This document shows, piece after piece, positions 7,334 to 15,507 of a stretch of DNA of 64,000 bases. The DNA lies in the NCBI GenBank assembly GCA_944322145.1, contig CALUNW010000009.1, forward strand, positions 1 to 64,000, given 5' to 3'. The translations under genes and the position numbers were made by a program. Source of the DNA: an uncultured Atopobiaceae bacterium (GTDB lineage: Bacteria; Actinomycetota; Coriobacteriia; Coriobacteriales; Atopobiaceae). The notes beneath the pieces are model-generated. The model did not search any database and was not told the origin of the DNA. It saw nothing but the letters and a program-made list of their open reading frames with translations. The stretch's first letter is position 1. Every line of letters begins with the position of its first letter.

Positions 7334-9490
7334 ATGGACATCATCGCCACGCTCGCCGAGGAGCTCGGCCTCAAGCCGGAGGCCGTCGCCGCCGCGGTCC
7401 AGCTCATCGACGAGGGCAACACCATTCCCTTCATCGCGCGCTACCGCAAGGAGGCCACGGGCGGCATGGACGACGTCGCCCTGCGCACCCTCGACGAGCG
7501 CCTCGCCTACCTGCGCAACCTCGAGAAGCGCAAGGCCGACGTGCTCGTGCTCATCGAGGCCCAGGGCAAGCTCACGCCCGAGCTCGAGGAGCAGATCCGC
7601 TCCGCCACGCAGCTCCAGCGCGTGGAGGACCTCTACAAGCCCTACCGCAAGAAGCGCATGACCCGCGCGCAGAAGGCGCGCGAGGCGGGACTCGAGCCGC
7701 TGGCCAACATGATCTTCATGCAGGTCTCGACCAAGGGCTCGGCGCTCGACGAGGCGGCGCGCTTCGTGACGCCGGAGGCCGCCGAGGCGGGCTTCGACAC
7801 GCCGGAGAAGGCTCTCGCCGGCGCCGCCGACATCGTGGCGGAGGTCGTGGCCGAGGATGCGGAGAACGTGGCCGACCTGCGCGACTTCACGCTGGCCACG
7901 GCCGACATCGTGTCCGAGGCCGTTGACGCGGGCGAGAAGACCCCCTACGAGCCCTACTACGACTTCGCCGAGCCGGCGCGCAAGATCCCCAACCACCGCG
8001 TGCTGGCCATCGACCGCGGCGAGCGCGAGGAGAGGCTCCGCGTGCGCGTGCGCGTGGACGACGCCGCGGCCGTCGCGCGCCTGGCCGCCCGCTGGCCGCG
8101 CCGCAGCGGCGTCTTCGCGCCGGTCCTGGACGCCGCCATCGCCGACGGCTACAAGCGCCTCATGGCCCCGTCGCTCGAGCGCGAGGTCCGCGCCAAGCTC
8201 ACGGCGCGCGCCCAGACCGACGCCATCGGCGTCTTCGCCAAGAACGTCGAGAGCCTGCTCTCTGCCCGTCCCGTGCGCGGCGCGCGCGTGATCGCGCTCG
8301 ACCCGGGCTTCCGCACGGGCTGCAAGGTGGCCGTGCTGGACGAGTACGGCACCCTGCTCGACCACGGCGTGGTCTACCCCACGGTGCCGCACCGCGACGT
8401 GGCCGGCACCAAGCGCGAGCTCGCGCGCCTCGTGAGCCGCTATCACATCAACACCATCGTCATCGGCAACGGCACGGCGAGCCGCGAGACCGAGGAAGTG
8501 GTTTCCGAGTTCATCGCCGAGTCAGCGCCCGACCTGCGCTACACCATCGTCAACGAGGCGGGGGCCTCGGTCTACTCCGCAAGCGAGCTCGCGAGCCAGG
8601 AGTACCCCGACCTCGACGTCACCACCCGCGGCGCCATGAGCCTGGGCCGTCGCCTGCAGGACCCGCTCGCCGAGCTCGTGAAGATCCCGCCCCAGTCCAT
8701 CGGCGTGGGCCAGTACCAGCACGACCTCGACCAGGCGGAGCTCGCCCGCACCCTGGGCAACGTGGTGGAGGACGTCGTCAACCGCGTGGGCGTGGACGTC
8801 AACACCGCGAGCGCGAGCCTGCTCGGCTACGTCGCCGGCATCACGCCCACCGTGGCGCGCAACATCGTGGCCTACCGCGAGGAGAACGGCCCCTTCACCG
8901 ATCGCCGCCAGCTCAAGAAGGTCTCCAAGCTCGGCCCCAAGGCCTATCAGAACGCGGCGGGCTTCCTGCGCGTGAACGGCGGCGCCAACCCGCTCGACGC
9001 CACGGCGGTGCACCCGGAGAGCTATCCCGTGGCGCAGGCTCTGCTCGAGCGCGCCGGCGTGACCGAGAAGGACCTCGCGCGCGGAGGCATCCCCGACATC
9101 AAGCAGCGCCTGGGCAACGTCGCCCTGCTCGCCGGCGAGCTCGGCTGCGGCGTCATGACGCTGGTCGACATCGTCTCCGAGCTTGAGAAGCCCGGGCGCG
9201 ACCCGCGCGACGACGCGCCGGCGCCGGTGTTCAGCCGCGCGGCGCTCTCGATCGACGACCTCCAGCCCGGCATGGAGCTCACGGGCACCGTTCGCAACGT
9301 GGTGGACTTCGGCGCCTTTGTCGACGTGGGCGTCCACCAGGACGGCCTCGTGCACATCTCCAAGATGGCCCGGCGCTTCGTCAAGCACCCGAGCGACGTC
9401 GTGGCGGTGGGGGACACCGTGAAGGTCTGGGTCGAGCGCGTGGACCGCGACCGTGGCAAGATCTCGCTCACCATGGTCCAAGGCAAGTAG
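7334..9490 (+). CDS. tex: Tex-family S1 RNA-binding protein
   Basis: Tex is a conserved nucleic-acid-binding protein linked to transcription. The 718-residue protein has the standard order: N-terminal helical Tex domain (EGNTIPFIARYRKEATGG at 29-46, RVEDLYKPYRKKR near 98), a YqgF/RNase H-like domain (IALDPGFRTGCKVAVLD), a helix-hairpin-helix region (VNTASASLLGYVAGI), and a C-terminal S1 domain (VDFGAFVDVGVHQDGLVHIS). Full length for the family. The frame is open from 7304, but ATG 7334 gives the family-typical MDIIATLAEELGL start. It appears monocistronic and is followed by a palindromic array. Confidence 0.97.
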   Translation: MDIIATLAEELGLKPEAVAAAVQLIDEGNTIPFIARYRKEATGGMDDVALRTLDERLAYLRNLEKRKADVLVLIEAQGKLTPELEEQIRSATQLQRVEDLYKPYRKKRMTRAQKAREAGLEPLANMIFMQVSTKGSALDEAARFVTPEAAEAGFDTPEKALAGAADIVAEVVAEDAENVADLRDFTLATADIVSEAVDAGEKTPYEPYYDFAEPARKIPNHRVLAIDRGEREERLRVRVRVDDAAAVARLAARWPRRSGVFAPVLDAAIADGYKRLMAPSLEREVRAKLTARAQTDAIGVFAKNVESLLSARPVRGARVIALDPGFRTGCKVAVLDEYGTLLDHGVVYPTVPHRDVAGTKRELARLVSRYHINTIVIGNGTASRETEEVVSEFIAESAPDLRYTIVNEAGASVYSASELASQEYPDLDVTTRGAMSLGRRLQDPLAELVKIPPQSIGVGQYQHDLDQAELARTLGNVVEDVVNRVGVDVNTASASLLGYVAGITPTVARNIVAYREENGPFTDRRQLKKVSKLGPKAYQNAAGFLRVNGGANPLDATAVHPESYPVAQALLERAGVTEKDLARGGIPDIKQRLGNVALLAGELGCGVMTLVDIVSELEKPGRDPRDDAPAPVFSRAALSIDDLQPGMELTGTVRNVVDFGAFVDVGVHQDGLVHISKMARRFVKHPSDVVAVGDTVKVWVERVDRDRGKISLTMVQGK

Positions 9491-9501
9491 GGGCTCCCCT
9501 T

Positions 9502-9642
9502 GAGGGTATGTACGCCCCGCCGTGAGGGTATGTGCACCTTCCGACCCGCCCGTTCTTCTCGCCAAGCGCTGTACCTGCGTAAACGTAAGCGGTGCGGGTC
9601 CGGGCAGTGTACATACCCTGAAGGGTGGGTGTACATACCCTC
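9502..9642. repeat. Palindromic array, GAGGGTATGTACAC family, copy 1 (22-bp period)
   Basis: Two direct units start at 9502 and 9524, and two inverted units (GTGTACATACCCTC type) start at 9607 and 9629; both pairs are exactly 22 bp apart. The centre contains GTTCTTCTCG at 9552-9561 and a GCGGGT...ACGCAGGTAC block shared, in reverse orientation, with copies at 20637 and 63456. It lies just past the tex stop codon. Confidence 0.85.
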
Positions 9643-9788
9643 AGGCCCCTGGGCGATGCGGGCACAAAGCCAAGCAAATTAGAGATAGCTAACCTGATTT
9701 TGGCTGTTCGGACCGGGTACGAGGGAAGTATCTACATCCAACGTGCCCGGTCGGCGGAGCCGTCGCCGGGCAGGGAAGGGGTCGCCCC

Positions 9789-10751
9789 ATGTGCACGGGC
9801 ATCCGCTTTACCAGCACCTCCGGCGCCATGTACTTTGGCCGCAACCTGGACTGGACCCAGGGCTACGGCGAGCGCGTGGTGATGACGCCGCCTGCCGCAC
9901 ACGTCCCGTCCGCCTTCGAGCGCGAGGGGGACCTCGAGCGCGGATACGCGGTCATCGGCATGGGCATCGTCGTGGACGGCGTCCCGCTCTACTTTGACTG
10001 CGGCAACGAGAAGGGCCTGGCGGTCGCGGGCCTCAACTTCCCGCAGAGCGCCCGCTATGCGACTCGGCATGAGCACGGGGCCATCAACGTGGCCGCCTAC
10101 GAGTTCCCGTTCTGGGTCGCGCGGAACTTCCCGTCGCTCGCCGCGGTCCGCGAGGCGCTCAGGCACGTCAACGTGGTCGCCAAGCCGGTGAACGAGAAGC
10201 TGCCGGTGGCCAATCTGCACTGGATCATCGGCGACGCTACGGGCAGCGTGGTCGTGGAATGCCTGGAGGGCGGCCTGCGCGTCTGGGAGAACGACGTCGA
10301 CGTCCTCACCAACGAGCCCGACTTCGGCTGGCAGCGCACCAACCTGCGCAACTACCTCACGCTGAGCGACGCCGAGCCCGAGCCCGCCGCATGGGGCGCC
10401 GCCAGGCTCGCGGCCTTTGGTTCCGGCATGGGCATGCACGGGATTCCCGGGGACTACAGCGGTCCTTCTCGCTTCGTGAAGGCGGCCTTCGTGAACACGC
10501 ACTATCCCGCGCAGGACGACGAGCGCGCCAACGTGACGCGCCTGTTCCGCACCCTGGGCTCCGTGGCGGTTCCCGACGGATGCGCGCAGATGGCGGACGG
10601 CTCCTTCGAGCGAACGCTCTACACGAGCTGCTTCTCGGCCGCGAGCCTCACCTACTACCATGCCGCCTACGACGACCTGGAGATTCGCGCCTACCCGCTC
10701 GCCTCGTGCGACATGAACGGGTCCGCGCCGGTCTTCGTGCCCGCCGCTTAG
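9789..10751 (+). CDS. bsh: Bile salt hydrolase (choloylglycine hydrolase family)
   Basis: The enzyme removes glycine or taurine from conjugated bile salts in the gut. The 320-residue protein begins MCTGIRF, so removing Met exposes the catalytic Cys2 of the Ntn-hydrolase fold. Other active-site residues are where they should be: R18 and D21 (YFGRNLDW), the Asn of DCGNEKGLAVAGLNFP, the Asn of LTNEPDF and the Arg of GPSRFVKA. MHGIPGDYS and the FxTLGSV block match bifidobacterial bile salt hydrolases, which favours this over penicillin V acylase. GGGAAGGGG precedes the start. The next gene is an MFS exporter, possibly bile-linked. Confidence 0.94.
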   Translation: MCTGIRFTSTSGAMYFGRNLDWTQGYGERVVMTPPAAHVPSAFEREGDLERGYAVIGMGIVVDGVPLYFDCGNEKGLAVAGLNFPQSARYATRHEHGAINVAAYEFPFWVARNFPSLAAVREALRHVNVVAKPVNEKLPVANLHWIIGDATGSVVVECLEGGLRVWENDVDVLTNEPDFGWQRTNLRNYLTLSDAEPEPAAWGAARLAAFGSGMGMHGIPGDYSGPSRFVKAAFVNTHYPAQDDERANVTRLFRTLGSVAVPDGCAQMADGSFERTLYTSCFSAASLTYYHAAYDDLEIRAYPLASCDMNGSAPVFVPAA

Positions 10752-10757
10752 CCGCCG

Positions 10758-10790
10758 TCTGTTATTTGGGGACAGTCCCCAAATAACAGA
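10758..10790. terminator. Perfect 16-bp-arm palindrome containing GGGGACAGTCCCC
   Basis: TCTGTTATTTGGGGAC and its exact complement are separated by one base. It lies 7 bp after the bile salt hydrolase stop and before the MFS ribosome site. It would fold as a stable hairpin between the two genes, so it may set their relative expression. Related GGGGAC palindromes occur at 12481, 20046, 31936 and 33628. Confidence 0.7.
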
Positions 10791-10811
10791 TGCATCAAAA
10801 AGGAGAACAAC

Positions 10812-12443
10812 ATGCATAGTCCTGCCGTCAGCGCAGGGCCGGCGGGAGCGTCTGCCGCAAAGGAGCGCTTCCTGGTCCTGCCGATTGTCATTTTGATCCT
10901 CGCGCAGATGGGGACGACGGGCGACAACGGCGCCCTCTCGCTCGCGGCCTCCGCGCTCACCACCGATCTCGGCGCCACGACGTCGGAGATTCAGCTCGCC
11001 AACATGATCTACCCGCTCGTGGGCGGCGCCTTCATGATCGCCGGCGGTCTGCTCGGCACCATCTTCGGCTGGGTGCGGACCTTCCGCACCGGCGCGCTCG
11101 TGTGCGGGCTCGGCGAGGTGGTCCTCGCCTTTGCGCCCAACATGGCCGTCTTCATCTGGGTCGGTCGCGTGCTCGTGGGCCTGGGCGCGAGCCTGCTCGT
11201 GCCCTCGATCCTGGGGTTGATTCCGCTGCTGTATCGCGGGCACAACCGCATGGTGGCGTTCGGCTGCATCGGTGCCGCCTCGGGCCTCTCCGCCGTGCTG
11301 CCGCTCATCCTCGGCGTGGTCATGGAGACTGCCGGCATGCGCCCGACCTTCCTGCTGCTCGCGGCGTACTTCGTCGCGGTGGGGGCGCTCTCGCTTCGCC
11401 TGCCGCACGTCGCGCGGTCCGGCGAGAGGCTGCCGTTCGACGGGGTGGGCGTGGCCCTTGCCGCGGTCGGCCTGTTCCTCGTGCTCGTGGGCCTCTCGAG
11501 CATCTCCAGCTGGGGACTCATCGAGCCCTTTGCGGGCTGCCCGTTTACCGTCTTCGGCATCTCCCCGGCGCTGCCCTCCGTGGCCCTGGGCCTCGTGGTC
11601 CTTGCGGTGCTCGTGCGGGTCGAGAAGAACGTCGAGAAGCGCGACGGCATCGCGCTGCTGCCCAGCTCCTTCCTCAGGACCCCGCAGGTGCTCGCCGGCC
11701 TCACGGCTAACGCCCTCATGTTCTTCTTCATGGGCGCTCAGTCCATTCTCATGGCCCCCTACCTGCAGCTTGTTGCCGGCTGGTCACCTATCGACGTGGG
11801 CACGATCTCCATCGTGACGGGCATCCCCACCTTTGCCCTCTCGCTGGGCATCCCCAAGCTGATGCCGCATGCCAACCCGCGCCATGTCATCCAGGCGGGG
11901 TATGTCGCCATGGCCATCGCGCTCACCGTGATGGCGCTCTCGGTCACGTCGTCCGGCGCCAGCGCCGTGCTCGTCTACCTCGGGGCCTTCCTCGCCGGCG
12001 TGGGCGCGGGCACCGTCGCCTCGCACGCGAGCAACGTCGTGGCGGCCGCGCTTCCCGAGCGCGACGCCTCCCAGTCCGGCGGCATCCAGAGCACCATGCG
12101 CAACGTCGGCCAGGCCGTGGGCGTGGCGCTGCTGGGAGCGGTGCTGCTCTTCGGCATCACCAGCATGGTGCGCGACGGCGCCGCGGCGGACACGGCGCTC
12201 TCGTCGCAGGTTCGCGGAGACCTCGCCACCATGAGCGTCAACCTCGGCAGCAACGAGGAGTTCGAGAAGCAGCTCCAGAGCATCCCCATGACGGACGCCG
12301 AGCGTCAGGAGCTCGTGAAGATCGATGCGCGGGCGCGCTCCGAGTCCACGCGCACCGCGTATGCGGTCGGCGGCGTCATCGTCCTTCTCGGCCTGCTCAC
12401 CACCCCTATGATCACGACGTTCGACAAGCGCGCGGCGGCGTGA
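10812..12443 (+). CDS. MFS transporter, DHA2 (EmrB/QacA-like) family
   Basis: The 543-residue membrane protein has about 14 hydrophobic segments, as in DHA2 drug/H+ antiporters. The first begins near residue 20 (FLVLPIVILILAQMG), and motif C-like GVVMETAGMRPTF and an RNVGQAVGVALLG segment are visible. An extracytoplasmic-looking loop near the C terminus (DTALSSQVRGDL to QELVKIDARAR) precedes the last helix. AAAAAGGAGAACAAC gives a strong ribosome site. Position right behind bile salt hydrolase suggests export of bile acids or other amphipathic toxins, but the substrate is inferred. A CGAGAAGAAC site is inside the gene at 11621. Confidence 0.9.
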   Translation: MHSPAVSAGPAGASAAKERFLVLPIVILILAQMGTTGDNGALSLAASALTTDLGATTSEIQLANMIYPLVGGAFMIAGGLLGTIFGWVRTFRTGALVCGLGEVVLAFAPNMAVFIWVGRVLVGLGASLLVPSILGLIPLLYRGHNRMVAFGCIGAASGLSAVLPLILGVVMETAGMRPTFLLLAAYFVAVGALSLRLPHVARSGERLPFDGVGVALAAVGLFLVLVGLSSISSWGLIEPFAGCPFTVFGISPALPSVALGLVVLAVLVRVEKNVEKRDGIALLPSSFLRTPQVLAGLTANALMFFFMGAQSILMAPYLQLVAGWSPIDVGTISIVTGIPTFALSLGIPKLMPHANPRHVIQAGYVAMAIALTVMALSVTSSGASAVLVYLGAFLAGVGAGTVASHASNVVAAALPERDASQSGGIQSTMRNVGQAVGVALLGAVLLFGITSMVRDGAAADTALSSQVRGDLATMSVNLGSNEEFEKQLQSIPMTDAERQELVKIDARARSESTRTAYAVGGVIVLLGLLTTPMITTFDKRAAA

Positions 12444-12480
12444 GGGCACGGTGCGCCCGGCATGCAGCCGCCGGGCGCCC

Positions 12481-12590
12481 TGCCCGTTGGGGACGTGTTA
12501 TTTCGTGCAGACCGTTTGGGACAGGTTTGAGGTTTGCTCACTTAACCTGTCCCAAACGGTCTGCACGAAATAACACGTCCCCAACGGGCA
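12481..12590. terminator. Perfect inverted repeat with 47-bp arms between convergent genes
   Basis: The left arm at 12481-12527 and right arm at 12544-12590 are exact complements with a 16-base loop. The arms contain GGGGACGTGTTATTT and TTTGGGACAGGTT. It separates the converging MFS and DUF1275 genes and would form a very long hairpin on either strand, so it can terminate both. It may also be a compound REP-like element. Confidence 0.8.
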
Positions 12591-12594
12591 GGGG

Positions 12595-13272
12595 CTACGC
12601 CTCGGGGTCGGCGATGAAGCGCAGGGACAGCAGGAAGAGGGCGCTGATCGCCAGGCAGGCGAGCTGACCCACGAGGTCGATCAGGAACTTGCACACCACG
12701 GCGCCGACGCAGAACGACGCCACGAGCCCGGCGTAACGCGCGGATCGATGGAGCTCGTGCTTGTCGCCGCCGAACAGCCCGTCGTAGAGCGTCTCGCCGA
12801 AGGAGCGGAGGTTTCCGGTGCAGAAGACGCTCGCGTAGGCGGATTTGGTGCCAAACTGGCGGAAGTTCTCATAGGAGACGGCGGCGCAGAACGAGATCGC
12901 GCTGTTCACGAGGAGGTCGGGCGCCCACGTAGGCAGCAGCGCGATCACCGCGAACGCAAGCGCCTCGAAGACCGCGACCCAGCGCTGCATGCGGTGGGTC
13001 GCGCGCCCGTGGACCCGAACGAGCACGTGGCGCGAGAGCATGATGCCCAGCACGAACGCGCAGATCGAGACCAGGTAGTGCGCCACGCCGAGCCACGCGC
13101 CCTCGGCGAGGTTCATGCACAGAAGGACGATGTTGCCGGTCTGGCCGGTCGCGAAGACGTGGCCGTGCAGCAGATACGAGTACGCGTCCATGAACCCGCC
13201 CGCGCAGATGACCGTGAGGCCCAGCCTCACGGGGACCTTGGGCTTACTTGTTGATTCCGCCGCCTGAGCCAC
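12595..13272 (-). CDS. YoaK/DUF1275 family membrane protein
   Basis: A 225-residue integral membrane protein with about six hydrophobic helices. Family marks are GGFMDAYSYLLHGHVFATGQTGN near residues 26-48, a long LVSICAFVLGIMLSRH helix, and the second half-repeat NFRQFGTKSAYASVFCTGN, the inverted-type duplication typical of DUF1275. The function of the family is unknown, though members are often suspected transporters. It is divergent from rsmJ, with a palindromic array between the two start sites. The stop codon abuts the large inverted repeat that separates it from the MFS gene. Confidence 0.88.
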   Translation of the reverse strand: MAQAAESTSKPKVPVRLGLTVICAGGFMDAYSYLLHGHVFATGQTGNIVLLCMNLAEGAWLGVAHYLVSICAFVLGIMLSRHVLVRVHGRATHRMQRWVAVFEALAFAVIALLPTWAPDLLVNSAISFCAAVSYENFRQFGTKSAYASVFCTGNLRSFGETLYDGLFGGDKHELHRSARYAGLVASFCVGAVVCKFLIDLVGQLACLAISALFLLSLRFIADPEA

Positions 13273-13343
13273 GTCTGCCCCTTTCGCCGCGCGCCACCGC
13301 CGTGCGTATCCTAAATCAGGTGGAGGCGTCTAGGGCGGGGATG

Positions 13344-13571
13344 TGCAAAATAGCGCTTCAGTCCATATTTAGCGCAGGCCGTATGCAAAATCTCGCTTCA
13401 GTCCATAAGATCTTGACGATCGCCTCGAAACAAGTTTAAGGAATTATATTCTTATCTGGGTTTTTCTGACGCGGGGTGACTAGCTTTCCGGGTTTGGCAA
13501 AAAAACTCATGGACTGAAGCCTGATTTTGCATCCGGTGGGGCGAGAATATGGACTGAAGGTCGATTTTGCA
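13344..13571. repeat. Palindromic array with 40-bp period (2 direct + 2 inverted units)
   Basis: Units of the form TGCAAAAT-N3-GCTTCAGTCCAT begin at 13344 and 13384. Inverted units ATGGACTGAAG-N5-TTTTGCA begin at 13509 and 13549. Both pairs are exactly 40 bp apart. A 102-bp AT-richer core (13407-13508) separates them. It lies between the divergent DUF1275 and rsmJ genes, and the last unit ends 16 bp before the rsmJ start codon. Confidence 0.85.
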
Positions 13572-13586
13572 TCTGGAGGAGCCCCA

Positions 13587-14255
13587 ATGCCCAGCCCCGA
13601 AACTACTCTCGCCGCCGGTCTCGAGCTGCGGCGTGATGCGGACGGCCTCGCGCTCGCGGGTGGCGGTATGGTGCTCCGCGCGGACTTCTCGGCCCTTCTG
13701 CCCCGGCTGCGGCCTGACCGTCTGGGTCGCGAGCTGCTCGTGCGTGCGGCGCGCGTGCGCGGCGTCGAGGCGCCCACGGCGGTGGACGCCACGGCAGGGC
13801 TGGGGGAGGACTCCCTGCTCCTGGCGGCTGCCGGCTTCACGGTCACGATGTTCGAGAAGGACCCCGTGATCGCGGCGCTGCTGCGAGACGCGCTCGAGCG
13901 CGCCGCCGCCAATCCCGAACTGGCGCCGGTTGCGGCGCGCATGACGCTCGTCGAGGGCGACTCCGTTGCCGGCCTGCGCGACCTGGGCTTCTCGCCCGAT
14001 GTGGTGTTTCTCGACCCGATGTTCCCCGAGCGCACGAAGAGCGCGGCGGTGAAGAAGAAGTTCCAGCTCCTGCACCATCTCGAGCGGCCGTGCGACAACG
14101 AGGCGGAGCTGCTCGGTGCCGCGCTCACCGCCCATCCGCGCAAGGTCGTGATCAAGCGGCCGCCCAGGGGGCCGCTGCTCGCGGGCGCAAAGCCTAGCTA
14201 CCAGGTCGCCGGCAAGGCCGTGCGCTACGACGTCATCGTCCCGCCACCCGAATAG
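13587..14255 (+). CDS. rsmJ: 16S rRNA (guanine1516-N2)-methyltransferase RsmJ-like
   Basis: The enzyme methylates one guanine of 16S rRNA using S-adenosylmethionine. The 222-residue protein shows the RsmJ pattern: DATAGLGED at 67-75 (SAM site), GFTVTMFEKDPVIAALL just after, VVFLDPMFPERTKSAAVKKK, and VVIKRPPRGP near the C terminus. The length fits. The start ATG at 13587 follows GGAGGAG directly behind the last unit of the palindromic array. The next gene, the GMP synthase subunit, starts 42 bp later and may be co-transcribed. Confidence 0.88.
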   Translation: MPSPETTLAAGLELRRDADGLALAGGGMVLRADFSALLPRLRPDRLGRELLVRAARVRGVEAPTAVDATAGLGEDSLLLAAAGFTVTMFEKDPVIAALLRDALERAAANPELAPVAARMTLVEGDSVAGLRDLGFSPDVVFLDPMFPERTKSAAVKKKFQLLHHLERPCDNEAELLGAALTAHPRKVVIKRPPRGPLLAGAKPSYQVAGKAVRYDVIVPPPE

Positions 14256-14296
14256 TACAATCAGGTCACTGAAGCCCCTGAGCAAAGGAGTCTCGC

Positions 14297-15283
14297 ATGG
14301 ACCTTCCGAACAAGCGCCCGGACGACATGGCGCGCATCACCACCCCCGAGCTGGCGCAGGCCTTCATCGACGAGCAGGTCGAGGCCGTCCGCGCGCAGGT
14401 CGGCGACAAGAAGGTGCTTCTCGCCCTCTCCGGCGGCGTCGACTCCTCCGTGGTCGCGGCCCTTCTGATCAAGGCCATCGGCAAGCAGCTCATCTGCGTG
14501 CACGTCAACCACGGCCTCATGCGCAAGGGCGAGTCCGAGCAGGTCGTCGACGTCTTCAAGAACCAGATGGACGCCAACCTCGTCTACGTGGACGCCACCG
14601 ACCGCTTCCTCGACCTACTGGCCGGCGTCGCCGAGCCCGAGCGCAAGCGCAAGATCATCGGCGCCGAGTTCATCCGCGTCTTCGAGGAGGAGGCCCGCAA
14701 GGTCGCCGACGACGTCGACTTCCTCGCGCAGGGCACCATCTACCCTGACATCGTCGAGTCCGACGGCGTTAAGGCCCACCACAATGTGGGCGGCCTGCCT
14801 GACGACCTGCAGTTCGAGCTCGTCGAGCCCGTGCGTCTGCTTTTCAAGGACGAGGTTCGCGTCGTGGGCCGCGCCCTCGGTCTGCCCGAGGGCATGGTCG
14901 AGCGTCAGCCGTTCCCCGGCCCCGGTCTGGGCGTGCGCTGCCTCGGCGCCATCACCCGCGACCGCCTGGAGGCGCTGCGCGAGGCCGACGCCATCCTGCG
15001 CGAGGAGTTCGCGGCGGCGGGCCTCGCCGGCAAGGTCTGGCAGTACTTCGTCGTGGTGCCCGACATGCGCGCCACCGGCGTGCGCGACGGCAAGCGCGCC
15101 TACGACTGGCCGGCCATCATCCGCGCCGTCAACACCGTCGACGCGATGACCGCCACGGTCCCCGAGCTCGACTGGGCCCTGCTCAAGAAGATCGTCGACC
15201 GCATCCTCGCCGAGGTGCCGGGCATCTGCCGCGTGACCTACGATCTGACCCCCAAGCCCGTCGGCACCATCGAGTGGGAATAA
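14297..15283 (+). CDS. guaA: GMP synthase, ATP pyrophosphatase subunit (no glutaminase domain)
   Basis: It converts XMP to GMP with ATP and ammonia. The 328-residue protein starts directly with the ATP pyrophosphatase domain: P-loop SGGVDSS at 45-51, then CVHVNHGLMRKGES, AQGTIYPDIVES, HHNVGGLP, and the C-terminal dimerisation domain ending YDLTPKPVGTIEWE. Usual bacterial GuaA is about 510-525 residues, with an N-terminal class I glutamine amidotransferase that is absent here. The 41-bp gap upstream and the preceding rsmJ leave no room for it. AAAGGAGTCTCGC precedes the ATG. It probably works with a separate glutaminase or uses free ammonia. Confidence 0.93.
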   Translation: MDLPNKRPDDMARITTPELAQAFIDEQVEAVRAQVGDKKVLLALSGGVDSSVVAALLIKAIGKQLICVHVNHGLMRKGESEQVVDVFKNQMDANLVYVDATDRFLDLLAGVAEPERKRKIIGAEFIRVFEEEARKVADDVDFLAQGTIYPDIVESDGVKAHHNVGGLPDDLQFELVEPVRLLFKDEVRVVGRALGLPEGMVERQPFPGPGLGVRCLGAITRDRLEALREADAILREEFAAAGLAGKVWQYFVVVPDMRATGVRDGKRAYDWPAIIRAVNTVDAMTATVPELDWALLKKIVDRILAEVPGICRVTYDLTPKPVGTIEWE

Positions 15284-15310
15284 TAAATTAAACCAATCAG
15301 TTAGAAAAAT

Positions 15311-15342
15311 ATCGTCCCGTCTACATTTGTAGGCGGGACGAT
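15311..15342. terminator. Hairpin ATCGTCCCG / CGGGACGAT after guaA
   Basis: ATCGTCCCG pairs with CGGGACGAT, and CTAC pairs with GTAG inside, with a short ATTT loop. It lies 28 bp after the GMP synthase stop. An A-rich run precedes it and there is no long T tail on the plus strand. Confidence 0.7.
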
Positions 15343-15378
15343 TCATATGACGCGCGCTCAGTCGACTCCGAGCAAACG

Positions 15379-15455
15379 GCCGAGAAGAACCACCGCTCAC
15401 GCGGCCGCCTGGCGGCGACGTCAATCCGGCGTTGAAGGCGCGCGTTCTTCTCGGC
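15379..15455. repeat. Facing pair of GCCGAGAAGAAC motifs
   Basis: GCCGAGAAGAAC (15379-15390) and its exact complement GTTCTTCTCGGC (15444-15455) face each other 53 bp apart, between the guaA terminator and the HerA-like gene. This is the only place in the window where the recurrent 10-mer occurs as an inverted pair. Confidence 0.8.
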
Positions 15456-15507
15456 TGCTATGCTTAGCTGCGGATATTCGCCTGTCAACGCCGCGCAAGG
15501 GGGACCA

